Shown here: one piece after another, positions 36,520-45,643 of the stretch
Layout of the letters: the number at the start of each line of letters is the position of its first letter
How positions within the stretch are numbered: position 1 is the stretch's first letter
Assembly (NCBI RefSeq): GCF_026011735.1
Contig: NZ_BRVN01000008.1
Coordinates: 82,455-146,454 of the forward strand
Length of the DNA: 64,000 bases
From: Dietzia sp. NCCP-2495
GTDB taxonomy: Bacteria > Actinomycetota > Actinomycetes > Mycobacteriales > Mycobacteriaceae
Reading direction: 5' to 3'
Notes under the pieces: model-generated
Told to the model about the DNA's origin: nothing
The model's input: only the letters and a program-made list of their open reading frames with translations
The model's database searches: none
Position numbers and translations under genes: made by a program

Positions 36520-37749
36520 ATGGCCCCGCCCTCTGTCGTCACGTTCGTTCTGGCCGGCGGTGCCGGGTCGCGGCTGCGTGCGCTCACCAGGGACCGCGCC
36601 AAGCCCGCCGTGCCGTTCGGCGCCGGTTACCACCTGGTGGACTTCGCACTGAGCAACGCTGCGAATTCCGGATTCCGGGACGTCTGGGTGATCCAGCAGT
36701 TCCATCCCGTGTCGCTCGGCGCCCACCTGCGCAGCGGCCGCCCCTGGGATCTGGACCGTCTCGACGGGGGCCTGCTGGTCCTGCATCCGTCGCAGGGCAC
36801 CGGTCGCGACGGATTCCACTCCGGTACGACCGACGCGCTGTGGAAGCAGGTCGAACCGCTACGCAGGGCGGCACCCGAGGTGACCGTCGTGGTCAGTGCG
36901 GACGCGGTGTACCGCCTGGACTACGAGGCGATCGTGCGCGACCACCTGGCGTCGTTCGCGGAGGTCACGATGGTGACCACGCGCGTGGATCCGCGCGACG
37001 CCGGCCGGTACGGGGTGGTGGAGGTCGACGACGACGGCGCCGTCACCGCCTACAGTCACAAACCCGAGGACCCGTCCTCCGACCTGGTCTGCGCCGAGAT
37101 CTTCGTCTTCAACACCGCGGCCCTGATCTCCAGGCTCGAGGCCGCCCATGAAGAGGCGCTCACCGCCGGGGACGGCGATCCCGGGGATCTCGGGGAGAAC
37201 GTGCTACCGGCGATGGTCGCCGCCGGGCATGCGCGTCAGTGGCGGCATGACGGCTACTGGCGCGATGTGGGCACGGTCGCGTCGTACTGGGCCGGACACA
37301 TGGACCTATTGGGCGAGCCGCCTGTTCATGAGCTCGACGTTCCCGGATGGCCGCTGCGGACGGCGTCGTCGTTCAGCGGGCCGGCCCGGACAGGGCCACA
37401 GGCGGAGGTCACCCGATCGCTCCTGGGGCGCGGGGCGGTGATCCTCGGCATGGTGGAGCACTCCGTGATCGGACCCGGGGTGGTCGTCGAGCACGGCGCG
37501 GTGGTCCGCGACAGCGTGATCCTCCCCGGGGCCGTGGTGCGGGCCGGTGCCCGGGTGGGGACCGCAGTGGTCGATTCCGGGGTCGAGGTTCCGGTCGACG
37601 CCCGGATCGGCGAGCACCAGGCTGGTGCGGGCGAGGCGACGGTGCAGGTGGCACTGCTGTCGCACGCCCAGGACGGCCCGCGTCCGAGTGGGTTCACCTT
37701 GCTTGCGGGCGAGATGGACCCGCCAGTCGACGAAGACCCCCGCACCTGA
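36520..37749 (+). CDS. glgC: glucose-1-phosphate adenylyltransferase (ADP-glucose synthase)
   Basis: 409 residues. It makes ADP-glucose from ATP and glucose-1-phosphate for glycogen and, in this group, for maltosyl units of alpha-glucan. Motifs: nucleotide loop VLAGGAGSRLRALT, RAKPAVPFGAGYHLVDFALSNAANSG, GTTDALWKQ, VVVSADAVYRLDY and YWRDVGTVASYW; a left-handed beta-helix C-terminus. No glgA is adjacent, unlike M. tuberculosis, where glgA and glgC are neighbours. Confidence 0.92.
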   Translation: MAPPSVVTFVLAGGAGSRLRALTRDRAKPAVPFGAGYHLVDFALSNAANSGFRDVWVIQQFHPVSLGAHLRSGRPWDLDRLDGGLLVLHPSQGTGRDGFHSGTTDALWKQVEPLRRAAPEVTVVVSADAVYRLDYEAIVRDHLASFAEVTMVTTRVDPRDAGRYGVVEVDDDGAVTAYSHKPEDPSSDLVCAEIFVFNTAALISRLEAAHEEALTAGDGDPGDLGENVLPAMVAAGHARQWRHDGYWRDVGTVASYWAGHMDLLGEPPVHELDVPGWPLRTASSFSGPARTGPQAEVTRSLLGRGAVILGMVEHSVIGPGVVVEHGAVVRDSVILPGAVVRAGARVGTAVVDSGVEVPVDARIGEHQAGAGEATVQVALLSHAQDGPRPSGFTLLAGEMDPPVDEDPRT

Positions 37750-37840
37750 CCTGCGGGCAGCGACCGGCCCGGACACCCGGGCAGCTGAACGTGAGGTGAC
37801 TTCGGGGCGGAAAGAACCGCGCGGCGCTAGGCTCGCGGCC

Positions 37841-38827
37841 ATGCGATTCGGACTGTTTCTTCCCCAGGGCTGGCGGCTCGACCTGGTGGACGTCCCGCCC
37901 GCCGGGCACTGGCCTGCTATCTCGGAGCTCGCCGCGCGTGCCGACTCGGGCCCGTGGGAGTCCGTGTGGGTCTATGACCACATGCACACCTCCCCGCTGA
38001 CCCGGACCGAGGCGACGCACGAGGCGTGGAGCCTGATGTCGGCGCTCGGGGCGGTGACCTCCCGCATCCGCCTGGGACAGATGTGCACCTGTATCGGGTA
38101 CCGGAACCCGGCGATGCTGGCGAAGATCGCGGCGACCGTCGACGTGATCTCGGGCGGCCGCGTCGAAATGGGGATCGGCGCCGGATGGTACGAGCACGAA
38201 TGGCGCGCCTACGGCTTCGGGTTCCCGTCCGGCGGGGAGCGGCTGGCCATGCTCGACGAGGGTGTCCGTATCATGCTCGACGCGTGGTCGGACGGTGTCG
38301 CCTCCCTGCACGGCGACCACTATCAGGTGGACGGTGCGATCGTGCAGCCCCGACCCCTGCAGGAGGGTGGCATCCCACTGTGGATCGCCGGCGGCGGGGA
38401 GCGGAAGACCCTGCGGATCGCGGCCCGCCACGCGGACTACACGAATTTCGACGGCACCCCGGACGGCTTTGCCCACAAGTCCGAGGTGCTGCGCGGCCAC
38501 TGCGCCGACATCGGTCGAGATCCGGCGGAGATCACCCGCACCGCGAACTACAACGTGGCGATCGGCGAGACCGAGCGGGAGGTCGCTGACCGGCTCGCGT
38601 TCATCCACGACCGGATGGCCCGCCACGTCGGCGCCGAGGAGGCGGACCGGCAACTGGGCGCCTATCAGGGATTGCCGGCAGTGGGTACCCCCGAGCAGAT
38701 CATCGAAAATCTGGCCGGGCTCAAGGCACAGGGGATGGAGTACGGGATCTTTTATTTCCCGGAGATCGCCACCGACACCTCGGGCCTCGAGCTGTTCGAA
38801 CGGGAGGTCATCCCGGCCCTGAGCTGA
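37841..38827 (+). CDS. F420-type LLM oxidoreductase
   Basis: 328 residues from ATG 37841. Luciferase-like TIM barrel: MRFGLFLPQGWRLDL, WVYDHMHTSP, GAVTSRIRLGQMCTCIGYRNPAMLAKIAATVDVISGGRVEMGIGAGWYEHEWRAYGF, IPLWIAGGGERKTLRIAARHAD. The AGWYEHE and GGGERKTLR segments are those of the actinobacterial F420-dependent subgroup (TIGR03560-like). Substrate unknown. Located 13.6 kb from the FO synthase gene. Confidence 0.85.
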   Translation: MRFGLFLPQGWRLDLVDVPPAGHWPAISELAARADSGPWESVWVYDHMHTSPLTRTEATHEAWSLMSALGAVTSRIRLGQMCTCIGYRNPAMLAKIAATVDVISGGRVEMGIGAGWYEHEWRAYGFGFPSGGERLAMLDEGVRIMLDAWSDGVASLHGDHYQVDGAIVQPRPLQEGGIPLWIAGGGERKTLRIAARHADYTNFDGTPDGFAHKSEVLRGHCADIGRDPAEITRTANYNVAIGETEREVADRLAFIHDRMARHVGAEEADRQLGAYQGLPAVGTPEQIIENLAGLKAQGMEYGIFYFPEIATDTSGLELFEREVIPALS

Positions 38828-38868
38828 GTCACCGCCCGTCGATCCATCCGACCGAGAGCAGACTCCCG

Positions 38869-40160
38869 ATGAGGAATGCCCAGTACCAAGAACTTCCCCC
38901 TGAGTCGATCCTCGATCACGTCGCACCGGGGATGCACATCATCTCGCCGATCCAGAACGGCCTACCGCCCGCCTTGTTGGCGCCCTGGACGACGGCGCCG
39001 AGCGGCTGGAGGACGTGACGATCCATCACATGGACCCGTGGGAGTCCCTACCCTTCATGGAGGGCGCGTACCCGGGGCGGCTCCGGCACGTCGACTACTT
39101 CCTGGGGCCGGGGTCGCGGAAGAACTTCCATGACGGTCACTGCGACCTCGTGCCGGTCGACTTCGCCCAGGTTCCCGCGACGATGCGGGAGTCCTCGCCG
39201 CCCGGGCTTGCGGTCACCACGGTGTCCGAGATCGACGAGCACGGGTACTTCTCGATGGAAACCAACGCGGACTAAGTCGCGTCGTTCATCGGTCGGGTGC
39301 CGTTCTTCGTCGAGGTCAACGCCGATATGCCCCGCATGTTCGGCCGCAACCACATTCACCTCTAACAAGTCGTGGGGGTGACGCGTAACGACGCACCGAT
39401 GATCACCGTTGAGCCTCCGACCCCGGGCGAGGTCGACGACGCGATCGCTGCCCTCATCGCCGAGCAGGTCCCCGACGGCGCGTGTCTCCAGCTCGGGGTG
39501 GACAAGCTGCCCAACGCGTTCCTGTCGAAGCTGACCGGACACAAGAACCTCGGCATCCACACCGAGGCGCTGTCCGGCGGGGTGATGGACCTCGTCGAGG
39601 CCGGGGTGATCGACGGGTCACGCAAGACCGGGCACCCGTTCAAGCATGTGACGACGTTCGCCGTCGGATCCGCGCGGCTCATGAGCTGGCTGCACGACAA
39701 TCCGTCGGTCGCGATGCTGCCGGTGGCTGTTGTCAACGACCCCCGCGTCATCGGGCAGGAGCGCAATCTGTACTCCGTGAACGCCACCAGCGAGGTCGAT
39801 CTGTACGGTCAGGCGGCGTCGGAGACGATCGCGGGGCACTACTGGTCGGGCGCCGGGGGTCAGGCCGACTTCGCGCGCGGTTGCCGGTTCTCTCCCGGCG
39901 GTCGCGGGTTTATCGTCACTCCTTCCCAGACCTCCAAGGGGGTCAGCCGCATCACCCTGTCGCTCACGCCGGGCAGCCCGGTGACCAAGCACAAGAACAT
40001 CATCGAGAACGTGGTCACCGAATACGGCATCGCCTCGCTGCGGGGCAGATCGGTGGCGGACCGGGCCGCCGCCCTCATCGCCTTCGCGCATCCCGACCAC
40101 CGCGAGCGGCTGAGTCGGAAGGCACGGGACGCGGGTCTGACCCGTCGGGCTCTCATGTGA
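38869..40160 (+). pseudogene. acetyl-CoA hydrolase/transferase (ACH1/Cat1 family), broken by three lesions
   Basis: The region reads as one CoA-transferase of about 430 residues. From ATG 38869 it runs RNAQYQELPPESILDHVAPG to GLPPALLA. A one-base deletion near 38985 (GCG-CCC where GCGGCC is expected) then moves the frame to ALDDGAERLEDVTIHHMDPW. Two in-frame TAA codons follow, at 39273-39275 (after METNAD, where YVASFIGRVPFF continues) and at 39363-39365 (after GRNHIHL, where QVVGVTRNDAP continues). The remainder to 40160 is clean and includes CLQLGVDKLPNAFL, GIHTEALSGGVMDL and GRGFIVTPSQTSKGVSR. With three lesions I take it as a decayed gene. It would have moved CoA between acetyl-CoA and carboxylates (succinate, butyrate). 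Confidence 0.85.
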
Positions 40161-40278
40161 GCCGGGCGTTGACGGGCGCCAGCCGCCGGTAGTCCGGTAG
40201 CGCCACACGGCGGTAGGGATTAGGTTCCGGAGGCACTGAAGACCCTGCACGAACAGTGACCCGGAAAAGGAGACCGCC

Positions 40279-40845
40279 ATGGATCCCGTGATCTGGATAG
40301 TTATCGCGGTGATCGCGTTGATCATCGTCATCGCGCTCATCGCTCTGGCCGCCCGGAACAACAATCGGAAGAAGCTGACGGAAGCGTCGGAACTGCGCCG
40401 CGACGCCCGTCAACGCGAGAAGAGGCTGGACCATCAGGAGGCCGCGGCTCGTGAGCAGGAACACCGGGCAGGCGCCGCCGAGCAGGAAGCCAGGGCCAAG
40501 TCCGCGGAGGCGGACATGCTCCGCGCCGAGGCCGACCAACGCCGTGGGGCACTCGACGAGCAGAAGAGCGCCGTGCGGCGGATGGAGCGCACCGCGGAGA
40601 AGCTCGATCCCCGCCACCGGGCTGACGACGATGCCCGGCTCGATGACCGATCCCGCGATCGGGGCGCCGGCCCGGGCTACGACCAGGGGCGCCACCGCGT
40701 ACGGACCGACGGCGCTGACGATCCGCTGGATTCGGGCGCGGGCGCCGCGAGCAGTGGGCCGGGCGCCGGTCCGGACGGCCGCCGGGCCCCGGGCCCGCTC
40801 GATGATGCGCCCGGCCGTATCGATCCGGACGCATCTCGACACTAG
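40279..40845 (+). CDS. small membrane protein with coiled-coil and disordered tail
   Basis: 188 residues with an AAAGGAG site. One N-terminal transmembrane helix (VIWIVIAVIALIIVIALIALAA), then about 80 residues of charged helix with heptad-like Glu/Arg/Ala (LRRDARQREKRLDHQEAAAREQEHRAGAAEQEARAKSAEADMLRAEADQRR, a probable coiled coil), then a Gly/Asp/Pro-rich disordered end. Similar proteins are common in Corynebacteriales with no known function. Confidence 0.75.
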   Translation: MDPVIWIVIAVIALIIVIALIALAARNNNRKKLTEASELRRDARQREKRLDHQEAAAREQEHRAGAAEQEARAKSAEADMLRAEADQRRGALDEQKSAVRRMERTAEKLDPRHRADDDARLDDRSRDRGAGPGYDQGRHRVRTDGADDPLDSGAGAASSGPGAGPDGRRAPGPLDDAPGRIDPDASRH

Positions 40846-40906
40846 GAGACCGCAGGCTGGTCGGTCGTCTCGGCGGTGGAGGCGGCCGACCCGCTCCAGG
40901 CCTGCG

Positions 40907-41677
40907 TCAGGCCGGCACGGCCCGGCGCGACCGGCCGCCGAACAGTGGCTCGTACAGCGCGCCTGCGATGAGCGCGCCCACGATCGGAGCCAGCCAGAAC
41001 AGCCAGAGCTGGCCCGGGGCGCCGTCGCCGTTGAAGAAGGCGACAGCGGTGGAGCGGGCCGGGTTGACCGAGGTGTTGGTGATCGGGATCGAGATGAGGT
41101 GGATCAGCGTCAGGGTGAGACCGATCGCGGCGGGTGCCGCGGCGGCGGGAGCGCGCCGGTCGGTCGCACCGAGGATCACCGTCACGAATATCGCGGTGAG
41201 CACGATCTCGATGATCAGTGCCGAGAGCAGTCCGTAGCCGTCGGGCGAGTTCGCGCCGTACCCGTTCGCGGCCATGTTCCCGGCGGCCTCGAACCCGTCC
41301 TTGCCGCTGGCGACGAGAAGGATCACCGCGCCGGCCACGAGCCCGCCGACGACCTGGCTGACGATGTAGATCGGGGCCTTTGCCCAGGGGAGCCTGCCGG
41401 CGGTCGCGGCGCCGATGGTCACCGCGGGGTTGAAGTGGCCGCCGGAGATGTGTCCGAGCGCGTAGGCGCCGGTGAGGACGGTGAGGCCGAACGCCAGGGC
41501 GACGCCGAGGTAGCCCACGCCCACGGCGATGTCCACCTCGTCGGCGGTGGCCACCTGGACGGCTGCGAAGACGGCGGTGCCACAGCCGCCGAGCACGAGC
41601 CAGAACGTTCCGATGATCTCCGCGGCCACGACCGAGGTGGTCGAGGGAGTGGCCGGTGGGGTCGTTGTGTCGGTCAT
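40907..41677 (-). CDS. aqpZ: aquaporin
   Basis: 256 residues, six transmembrane segments. Both NPA boxes are present: [11 protein letters not shown] (NPA at 83-85) and [12 protein letters not shown] (204-206). The arginine after the second box is the selectivity-filter Arg, and the neighbouring residues favour a water channel (AqpZ) over a glycerol facilitator. The polar C-terminus is short. Monocistronic. Confidence 0.92.
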   Translation of the reverse strand: MTDTTTPPATPSTTSVVAAEIIGTFWLVLGGCGTAVFAAVQVATADEVDIAVGVGYLGVALAFGLTVLTGAYALGHISGGHFNPAVTIGAATAGRLPWAKAPIYIVSQVVGGLVAGAVILLVASGKDGFEAAGNMAANGYGANSPDGYGLLSALIIEIVLTAIFVTVILGATDRRAPAAAAPAAIGLTLTLIHLISIPITNTSVNPARSTAVAFFNGDGAPGQLWLFWLAPIVGALIAGALYEPLFGGRSRRAVPA

Positions 41678-41812
41678 ACGTCGAATCCCTCCTGCTCAGG
41701 GCGCCCCGTGTCGGCGGCGACAGGTGTGTGGGGAGCGTCACAACGACGCGGCCCGTAAGGGAATGTTACTTCCGGACCCGAGCGGGGTTGGGCGTCATCG
41801 TCGGCGCGGCGG

Positions 41813-42556
41813 TCACCGGTCCAGGAGCGCGGGGAGGACCTGCCCCGCCTGAGCGCGCAGGTGGACCGAGACCTCGCGTCCCAGGCCCGAGGGCCCTGGG
41901 TTGACCTCGACCACCGGGACGCCGTGGGAGGCCGCGAGGGAGGGGAGTGACGCGGCGGGGTGGACCAGGCCTGAGGTGCCGACGACGACGACGGCGGACG
42001 CCGCGGTGACGGCGGTGACAGCGGCCTCCCACGGGGCCTCCGGGAGCGATTCGCCGAACCACACGACCCCCGGCCGGGCCCGCCCGTCGCAGTGCGTGCA
42101 GAGGGGAGGGGCGAGTCGATCCACAAGCTCCGGCGGGGGCGGACCCGCGTCGACGGGTGCGGCGCACGTGTCGCAGCGGTGGGCGAACAGGCTGCCGTGG
42201 ACGTGGTGCACCCGGCGTGAGCCGGCCCGCTCGTGGAGGTCGTCGACGTTCTGGGTCACCACCGTCACGTCGCGGTGGGCCTGCGCCTCGGCCACGGCCA
42301 GGTGGCCGGCGTTGGGTTCCGCCGTGGACACCAGGTGTTCCCGCCAGCGGTACCAGGCCCAGACCGTGTCCCGGTCGCGTCGCCAGGCGCCTGGCGTGGC
42401 CAGTTCGGTGGGGTCGTAGCGTTCCCACAGGCCGGTCTGGGCGTCGCGGAACGTCGGTACGCCGCTCTCCGCGCTCATCCCGGCGCCGCTGAGGACGACG
42501 AGGGGCCCGCCGCGCTGCAGTGCGCGGCGGGCCCTGGTCAACTCGTCAGTGTTCAC
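41813..42556 (-). CDS. cobB: NAD-dependent protein deacylase (sirtuin)
   Basis: 247 residues from GTG 42556; a GTG at 42586 would add ten residues. NAD+-dependent removal of acyl groups from lysine. Motifs: VLSGAGMSAESGVPTFRD, TQNVDDLHERAGSRRVHHVHGSL (catalytic His), Zn-binding CDTC and CTHC pairs, RPGVVWFGESLP and VVVVGTSGLVHPAA. The RPGVVWFGE segment is the class III (SIRT5-like) pattern, but the usual desuccinylase residues Y and R (YxxR) are not clear here. An 18-bp tandem repeat lies upstream. Confidence 0.85.
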   Translation of the reverse strand: MNTDELTRARRALQRGGPLVVLSGAGMSAESGVPTFRDAQTGLWERYDPTELATPGAWRRDRDTVWAWYRWREHLVSTAEPNAGHLAVAEAQAHRDVTVVTQNVDDLHERAGSRRVHHVHGSLFAHRCDTCAAPVDAGPPPPELVDRLAPPLCTHCDGRARPGVVWFGESLPEAPWEAAVTAVTAASAVVVVGTSGLVHPAASLPSLAASHGVPVVEVNPGPSGLGREVSVHLRAQAGQVLPALLDR

Positions 42557-42592
42557 GGCGTCTGTGCCGACCTCGCTGATGTCCACGTCGTG

Positions 42593-42628
42593 GGCATCGA
42601 AGACCGGGTCGGCATCGAAGACCGGGTC
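42593..42628. repeat. 18-bp perfect tandem repeat (two units)
   Basis: Unit GGCATCGAAGACCGGGTC at 42593-42610 and again at 42611-42628. The second unit runs into the stop of the secreted-protein gene (TGA complement at 42627-42629). Upstream of the sirtuin start, the sense frame repeats DPVFDA. Confidence 0.85.
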
Positions 42629-43319
42629 AGCCGACGAAGGCGGTTCCCACGGTGGGGAGCGGCTGGCAGTTGACCGTCTTGCCGTCCTCGAGCGCAGTGG
42701 TGACGCCACCCTGGAGGACCATCAAGACCTGGCCGGGGCCGGTGTCGGCGACACCGTTGACGGTGGCCGGGCCACCTTCGTTGATGCCGTTGTACGTCAG
42801 CACGGTCTGGCCGCGCCGGCCGTTGGAGATGTTGACCCAGTCCACGGTCATCGGCTGGATCTGGTGCTCCGCCACACCCTCGGTGCCCAGGGCGGTGAAC
42901 ACGAAGCCCAGCTGGCCGGCGGGGACGCCGGGCAGCGGGAGATCGGCCGGGCCGGGGATGGCGGTGGCCGCGCCGACGGCGGTCTGGTCGCCCCCGATGC
43001 AGTTCTGCATGATCGTCGGGTAGGCGAACTGGGCGATGGTGGGCCCGTTCTCCGGGATCGGGGTGCCCGGCTCGCCGGTGCCGCGGAAGAAGCCGACCAG
43101 GCGGAGGATGGTGCCGCGGGTGTCCTCGGGGATCCACTGCTGATCAGCGAGACCCTCGATCGCCTGGAGGACCGGTTCCGTCGGACGGCCGAGCTCGTCG
43201 AGCGACTGGGAACTGGCGGTGGCGGGGGAGGCGAGGCCGACCGCGATGGCGGCGACGGCACCGATGCCGACGGTCCGGAACGAGGTCCTGAGCGAGTGGC
43301 GGGTCACTGGCGAGTCCAT
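42627..43319 (-). CDS. secreted hypothetical protein
   Basis: 230 residues from ATG 43319, preceded by other in-frame starts that would place the signal peptide internally. Sec signal: TSFRTVGIGAVAAIAVGLASPATASSQS, cleavage after ATA-S. The mature part has FAYPTIMQNCIGGD and a second Cys in VNCQPLPTVGTAFVG, probably one disulphide, and no membrane segment. Similar exported proteins are found in Corynebacteriales, with no known function. Confidence 0.75.
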   Translation of the reverse strand: MDSPVTRHSLRTSFRTVGIGAVAAIAVGLASPATASSQSLDELGRPTEPVLQAIEGLADQQWIPEDTRGTILRLVGFFRGTGEPGTPIPENGPTIAQFAYPTIMQNCIGGDQTAVGAATAIPGPADLPLPGVPAGQLGFVFTALGTEGVAEHQIQPMTVDWVNISNGRRGQTVLTYNGINEGGPATVNGVADTGPGQVLMVLQGGVTTALEDGKTVNCQPLPTVGTAFVG

Positions 43320-43708
43320 TCTTCGGATGGGGCAGGGGGACCGTACGGCGAGCCGGGCGGTCGACTGCTTGATGTTCCCACAACGCCCTTCGGCGTGGAC
43401 ACCGGGGAGCATTGTGCTGCGCTATATGGGGCCAGTGTTACAGACGTTGCGTGTGTTGTAAATAACATGGCGGCGTCCGCCGCTCCTACCCGGGTGCCGT
43501 TGACGTGCCGGAACCTTTCGCGGGTCCCGCTCGGGCGGGTGTTGGCGGATACAGAGGACCGGCAGCGAGCGGGTAATGTGGATCCGCACGCGTGGCTGAT
43601 GTAGCCGCACCTGTGGATCGAGCGGAGCATCGTCCGCGGATTCCCGTCTTGCGCCCGGCGGTCCCGAGCCGGCCCGGCGCCGAACTGCTCCCAGGGAGAA
43701 CCCAGCGT
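43320..43708. other. 389-base divergent intergenic region
   Basis: Between the secreted-protein gene and typA. No ORF with coding character was seen. It holds one AT-richer patch (43436-43467) with an imperfect inverted repeat TGTTACA ... TGTAAATAACA, a possible regulator site or promoter. The rest is GC-rich leader for typA, ending in AGGGAGA before its ATG. Confidence 0.6.
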
Positions 43709-45619
43709 ATGGCCCAGACCGAGTTCCGTAATGTCGCCATCGTGGCGCACGTCGACCACGGAAAGACGACCCTCGTCGACGCCCTGCTGCGTCAGTCGGG
43801 TGCGTTCGACGAGCGGGCGGAGCTGGTGGACCGTGTCATGGACTCCGGCGATCTCGAGCGTGAGAAGGGCATCACGATCCTCGCCAAGAACACCGCCGTG
43901 CGTCGTCCCGGCGCCGGTGCCGGTGGTGCGGACGTGGTCCTCAACATCATCGACACCCCGGGCCACGCCGACTTCGGTGGCGAGGTCGAGCGCGGCCTGT
44001 CAATGGTCGACGGTGTCGTGCTGCTGATCGACTCCTCCGAGGGGCCGCTCCCGCAGACCCGGTTCGTGCTGCGCAAGGCGCTCAGTGCGTCCCTGCCGGT
44101 GATCATCGTCGTCAACAAGACCGACCGTCCCGACGCCCGCATCGACGAGGTCGTCGAGGAGGCGCAGGACCTGCTCCTCGACCTGGCCGCGGATCTCGAG
44201 GACCCGGCCGCCCAGGCCGCCGCTGAGCACGCGCTCGAACTCCCCGTCGTGTTCGCCTCCGGACGTGCGGGCAAGGCCTCGACCACCCAGCCGGAGAACG
44301 GCCAGGAGCCGGACAGCGAGAACCTCGACGGTCTTTTCGAGCTCCTCTACGACGTCATCCCCGCGCCCAAGGGCGACGTGGACGCGCCGCTTCAGGGCCA
44401 CGTCACCAACCTGGACGCGTCGAACTTCCTCGGCCGCATCGGCCTGGTCCGCATCCACAACGGTCGCCTCCGCAAGGGGCAGCAGGTCACCTGGATCCAC
44501 AACACCCCGGACGGTGAGCAGGAGACCAAGACCGTCAAGATCACCGAGCTACTCAAGACCGTCGGCGTCGAGCGCGTCCCCGCCGAGGAGGCCGAGGCCG
44601 GCGACATCGTCGCCGTGGCCGGCATCCCGGACATCATGATCGGCGACACGCTCGCCGATCTCGAGAATCCGGTCGCGCTGCCGGCGATCACCGTCGACGA
44701 GCCCGCGATTTCCATGACCATCGGCGTCAACACCTCGCCGCTGGCCGGTCGCAACGGCGGCAACAAGCTCACCGCGCGGATGGTCAAGGGTCGGCTCGAC
44801 CAGGAGCTCGTCGGCAACGTCTCGCTGAAGGTCCTCGACACGGAACGTCCAGATGACTGGGAGGTCCAGGGGCGTGGCGAGATGGCGCTGTCCGTTCTCG
44901 TCGAGACCATGCGTCGTGAGGGCTTCGAGCTCACCGTCGGCAAGCCGCAGGTCGTCACCAAGACCATCGACGGCAAGCTCCACGAGCCGTTCGAGCACAT
45001 GACGATCGACGTGCCGGAGGAGCACCTCGGTGCCGTCACCCAGCTGATGGCCGCCCGCAAGGGCCGCATGGAGCAGATGAGCAACCACGGCAGCGGCTGG
45101 GTCCGGATGGAGTTCACCGTCCCCGCCCGCGGCCTCATCGGTTTCCGGACCCACTTCATGACCGAGACCCGCGGGTCCGGCATCGCCAACTCGATCTCTG
45201 CCGGCTACGAGCCGTGGGCGGGCGAGATCCGGGCCCGTCACACCGGGTCGCTCGTCGCGGACCGTGCAGGCAAGGCCACGACCTTCGCGCTGCTGGGCCT
45301 GGCCGATCGCGGTGACTTCTTCATCGAGCCCGGCGCCGAGGTGTACGAGGGCGTCGTGGTGGGCGAGAACCCGCGCGCCGAGGACATGGACGTCAACATC
45401 ACCAAGGAGAAGAAGCTCACCAACATGCGAGCGGCCAGCTCGGATGCCACCGAGACGCTTTCCAAGCACCGCACCCTCTCTCTCGAGGAGGCCATGGAGT
45501 TCTGTGCCGGCGACGAGTGCGTCGAGGTGGCTCCCGAGGCCATCCGTGTGCGTAAGGTCATCTTGACGGCGACCGAGCGGGCCAAGGCCCGCAGTCGCTC
45601 CAAGGCCCGCGACAAGTAG
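43709..45619 (+). CDS. typA: translational GTPase TypA/BipA
   Basis: 636 residues from ATG 43709 with an AGGGAG site; the open frame extends upstream, but homology begins at MAQTEFRNVAIVAHVDHGKTT. Ribosome-bound GTPase related to EF-G, important in stress and low-temperature growth. G1 AHVDHGKT (13-20), switch I/II EREKGITILAKNT and DTPGHADFGGEVER, G4 NKTD; then EF-G-like domains and the BipA-specific C-terminal domain. First gene of the block that matches M. tuberculosis Rv1165 onwards. Confidence 0.95.
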   Translation: MAQTEFRNVAIVAHVDHGKTTLVDALLRQSGAFDERAELVDRVMDSGDLEREKGITILAKNTAVRRPGAGAGGADVVLNIIDTPGHADFGGEVERGLSMVDGVVLLIDSSEGPLPQTRFVLRKALSASLPVIIVVNKTDRPDARIDEVVEEAQDLLLDLAADLEDPAAQAAAEHALELPVVFASGRAGKASTTQPENGQEPDSENLDGLFELLYDVIPAPKGDVDAPLQGHVTNLDASNFLGRIGLVRIHNGRLRKGQQVTWIHNTPDGEQETKTVKITELLKTVGVERVPAEEAEAGDIVAVAGIPDIMIGDTLADLENPVALPAITVDEPAISMTIGVNTSPLAGRNGGNKLTARMVKGRLDQELVGNVSLKVLDTERPDDWEVQGRGEMALSVLVETMRREGFELTVGKPQVVTKTIDGKLHEPFEHMTIDVPEEHLGAVTQLMAARKGRMEQMSNHGSGWVRMEFTVPARGLIGFRTHFMTETRGSGIANSISAGYEPWAGEIRARHTGSLVADRAGKATTFALLGLADRGDFFIEPGAEVYEGVVVGENPRAEDMDVNITKEKKLTNMRAASSDATETLSKHRTLSLEEAMEFCAGDECVEVAPEAIRVRKVILTATERAKARSRSKARDK

Positions 45620-45643
45620 GCCTCGCACCAGGAGAAGACTCAC

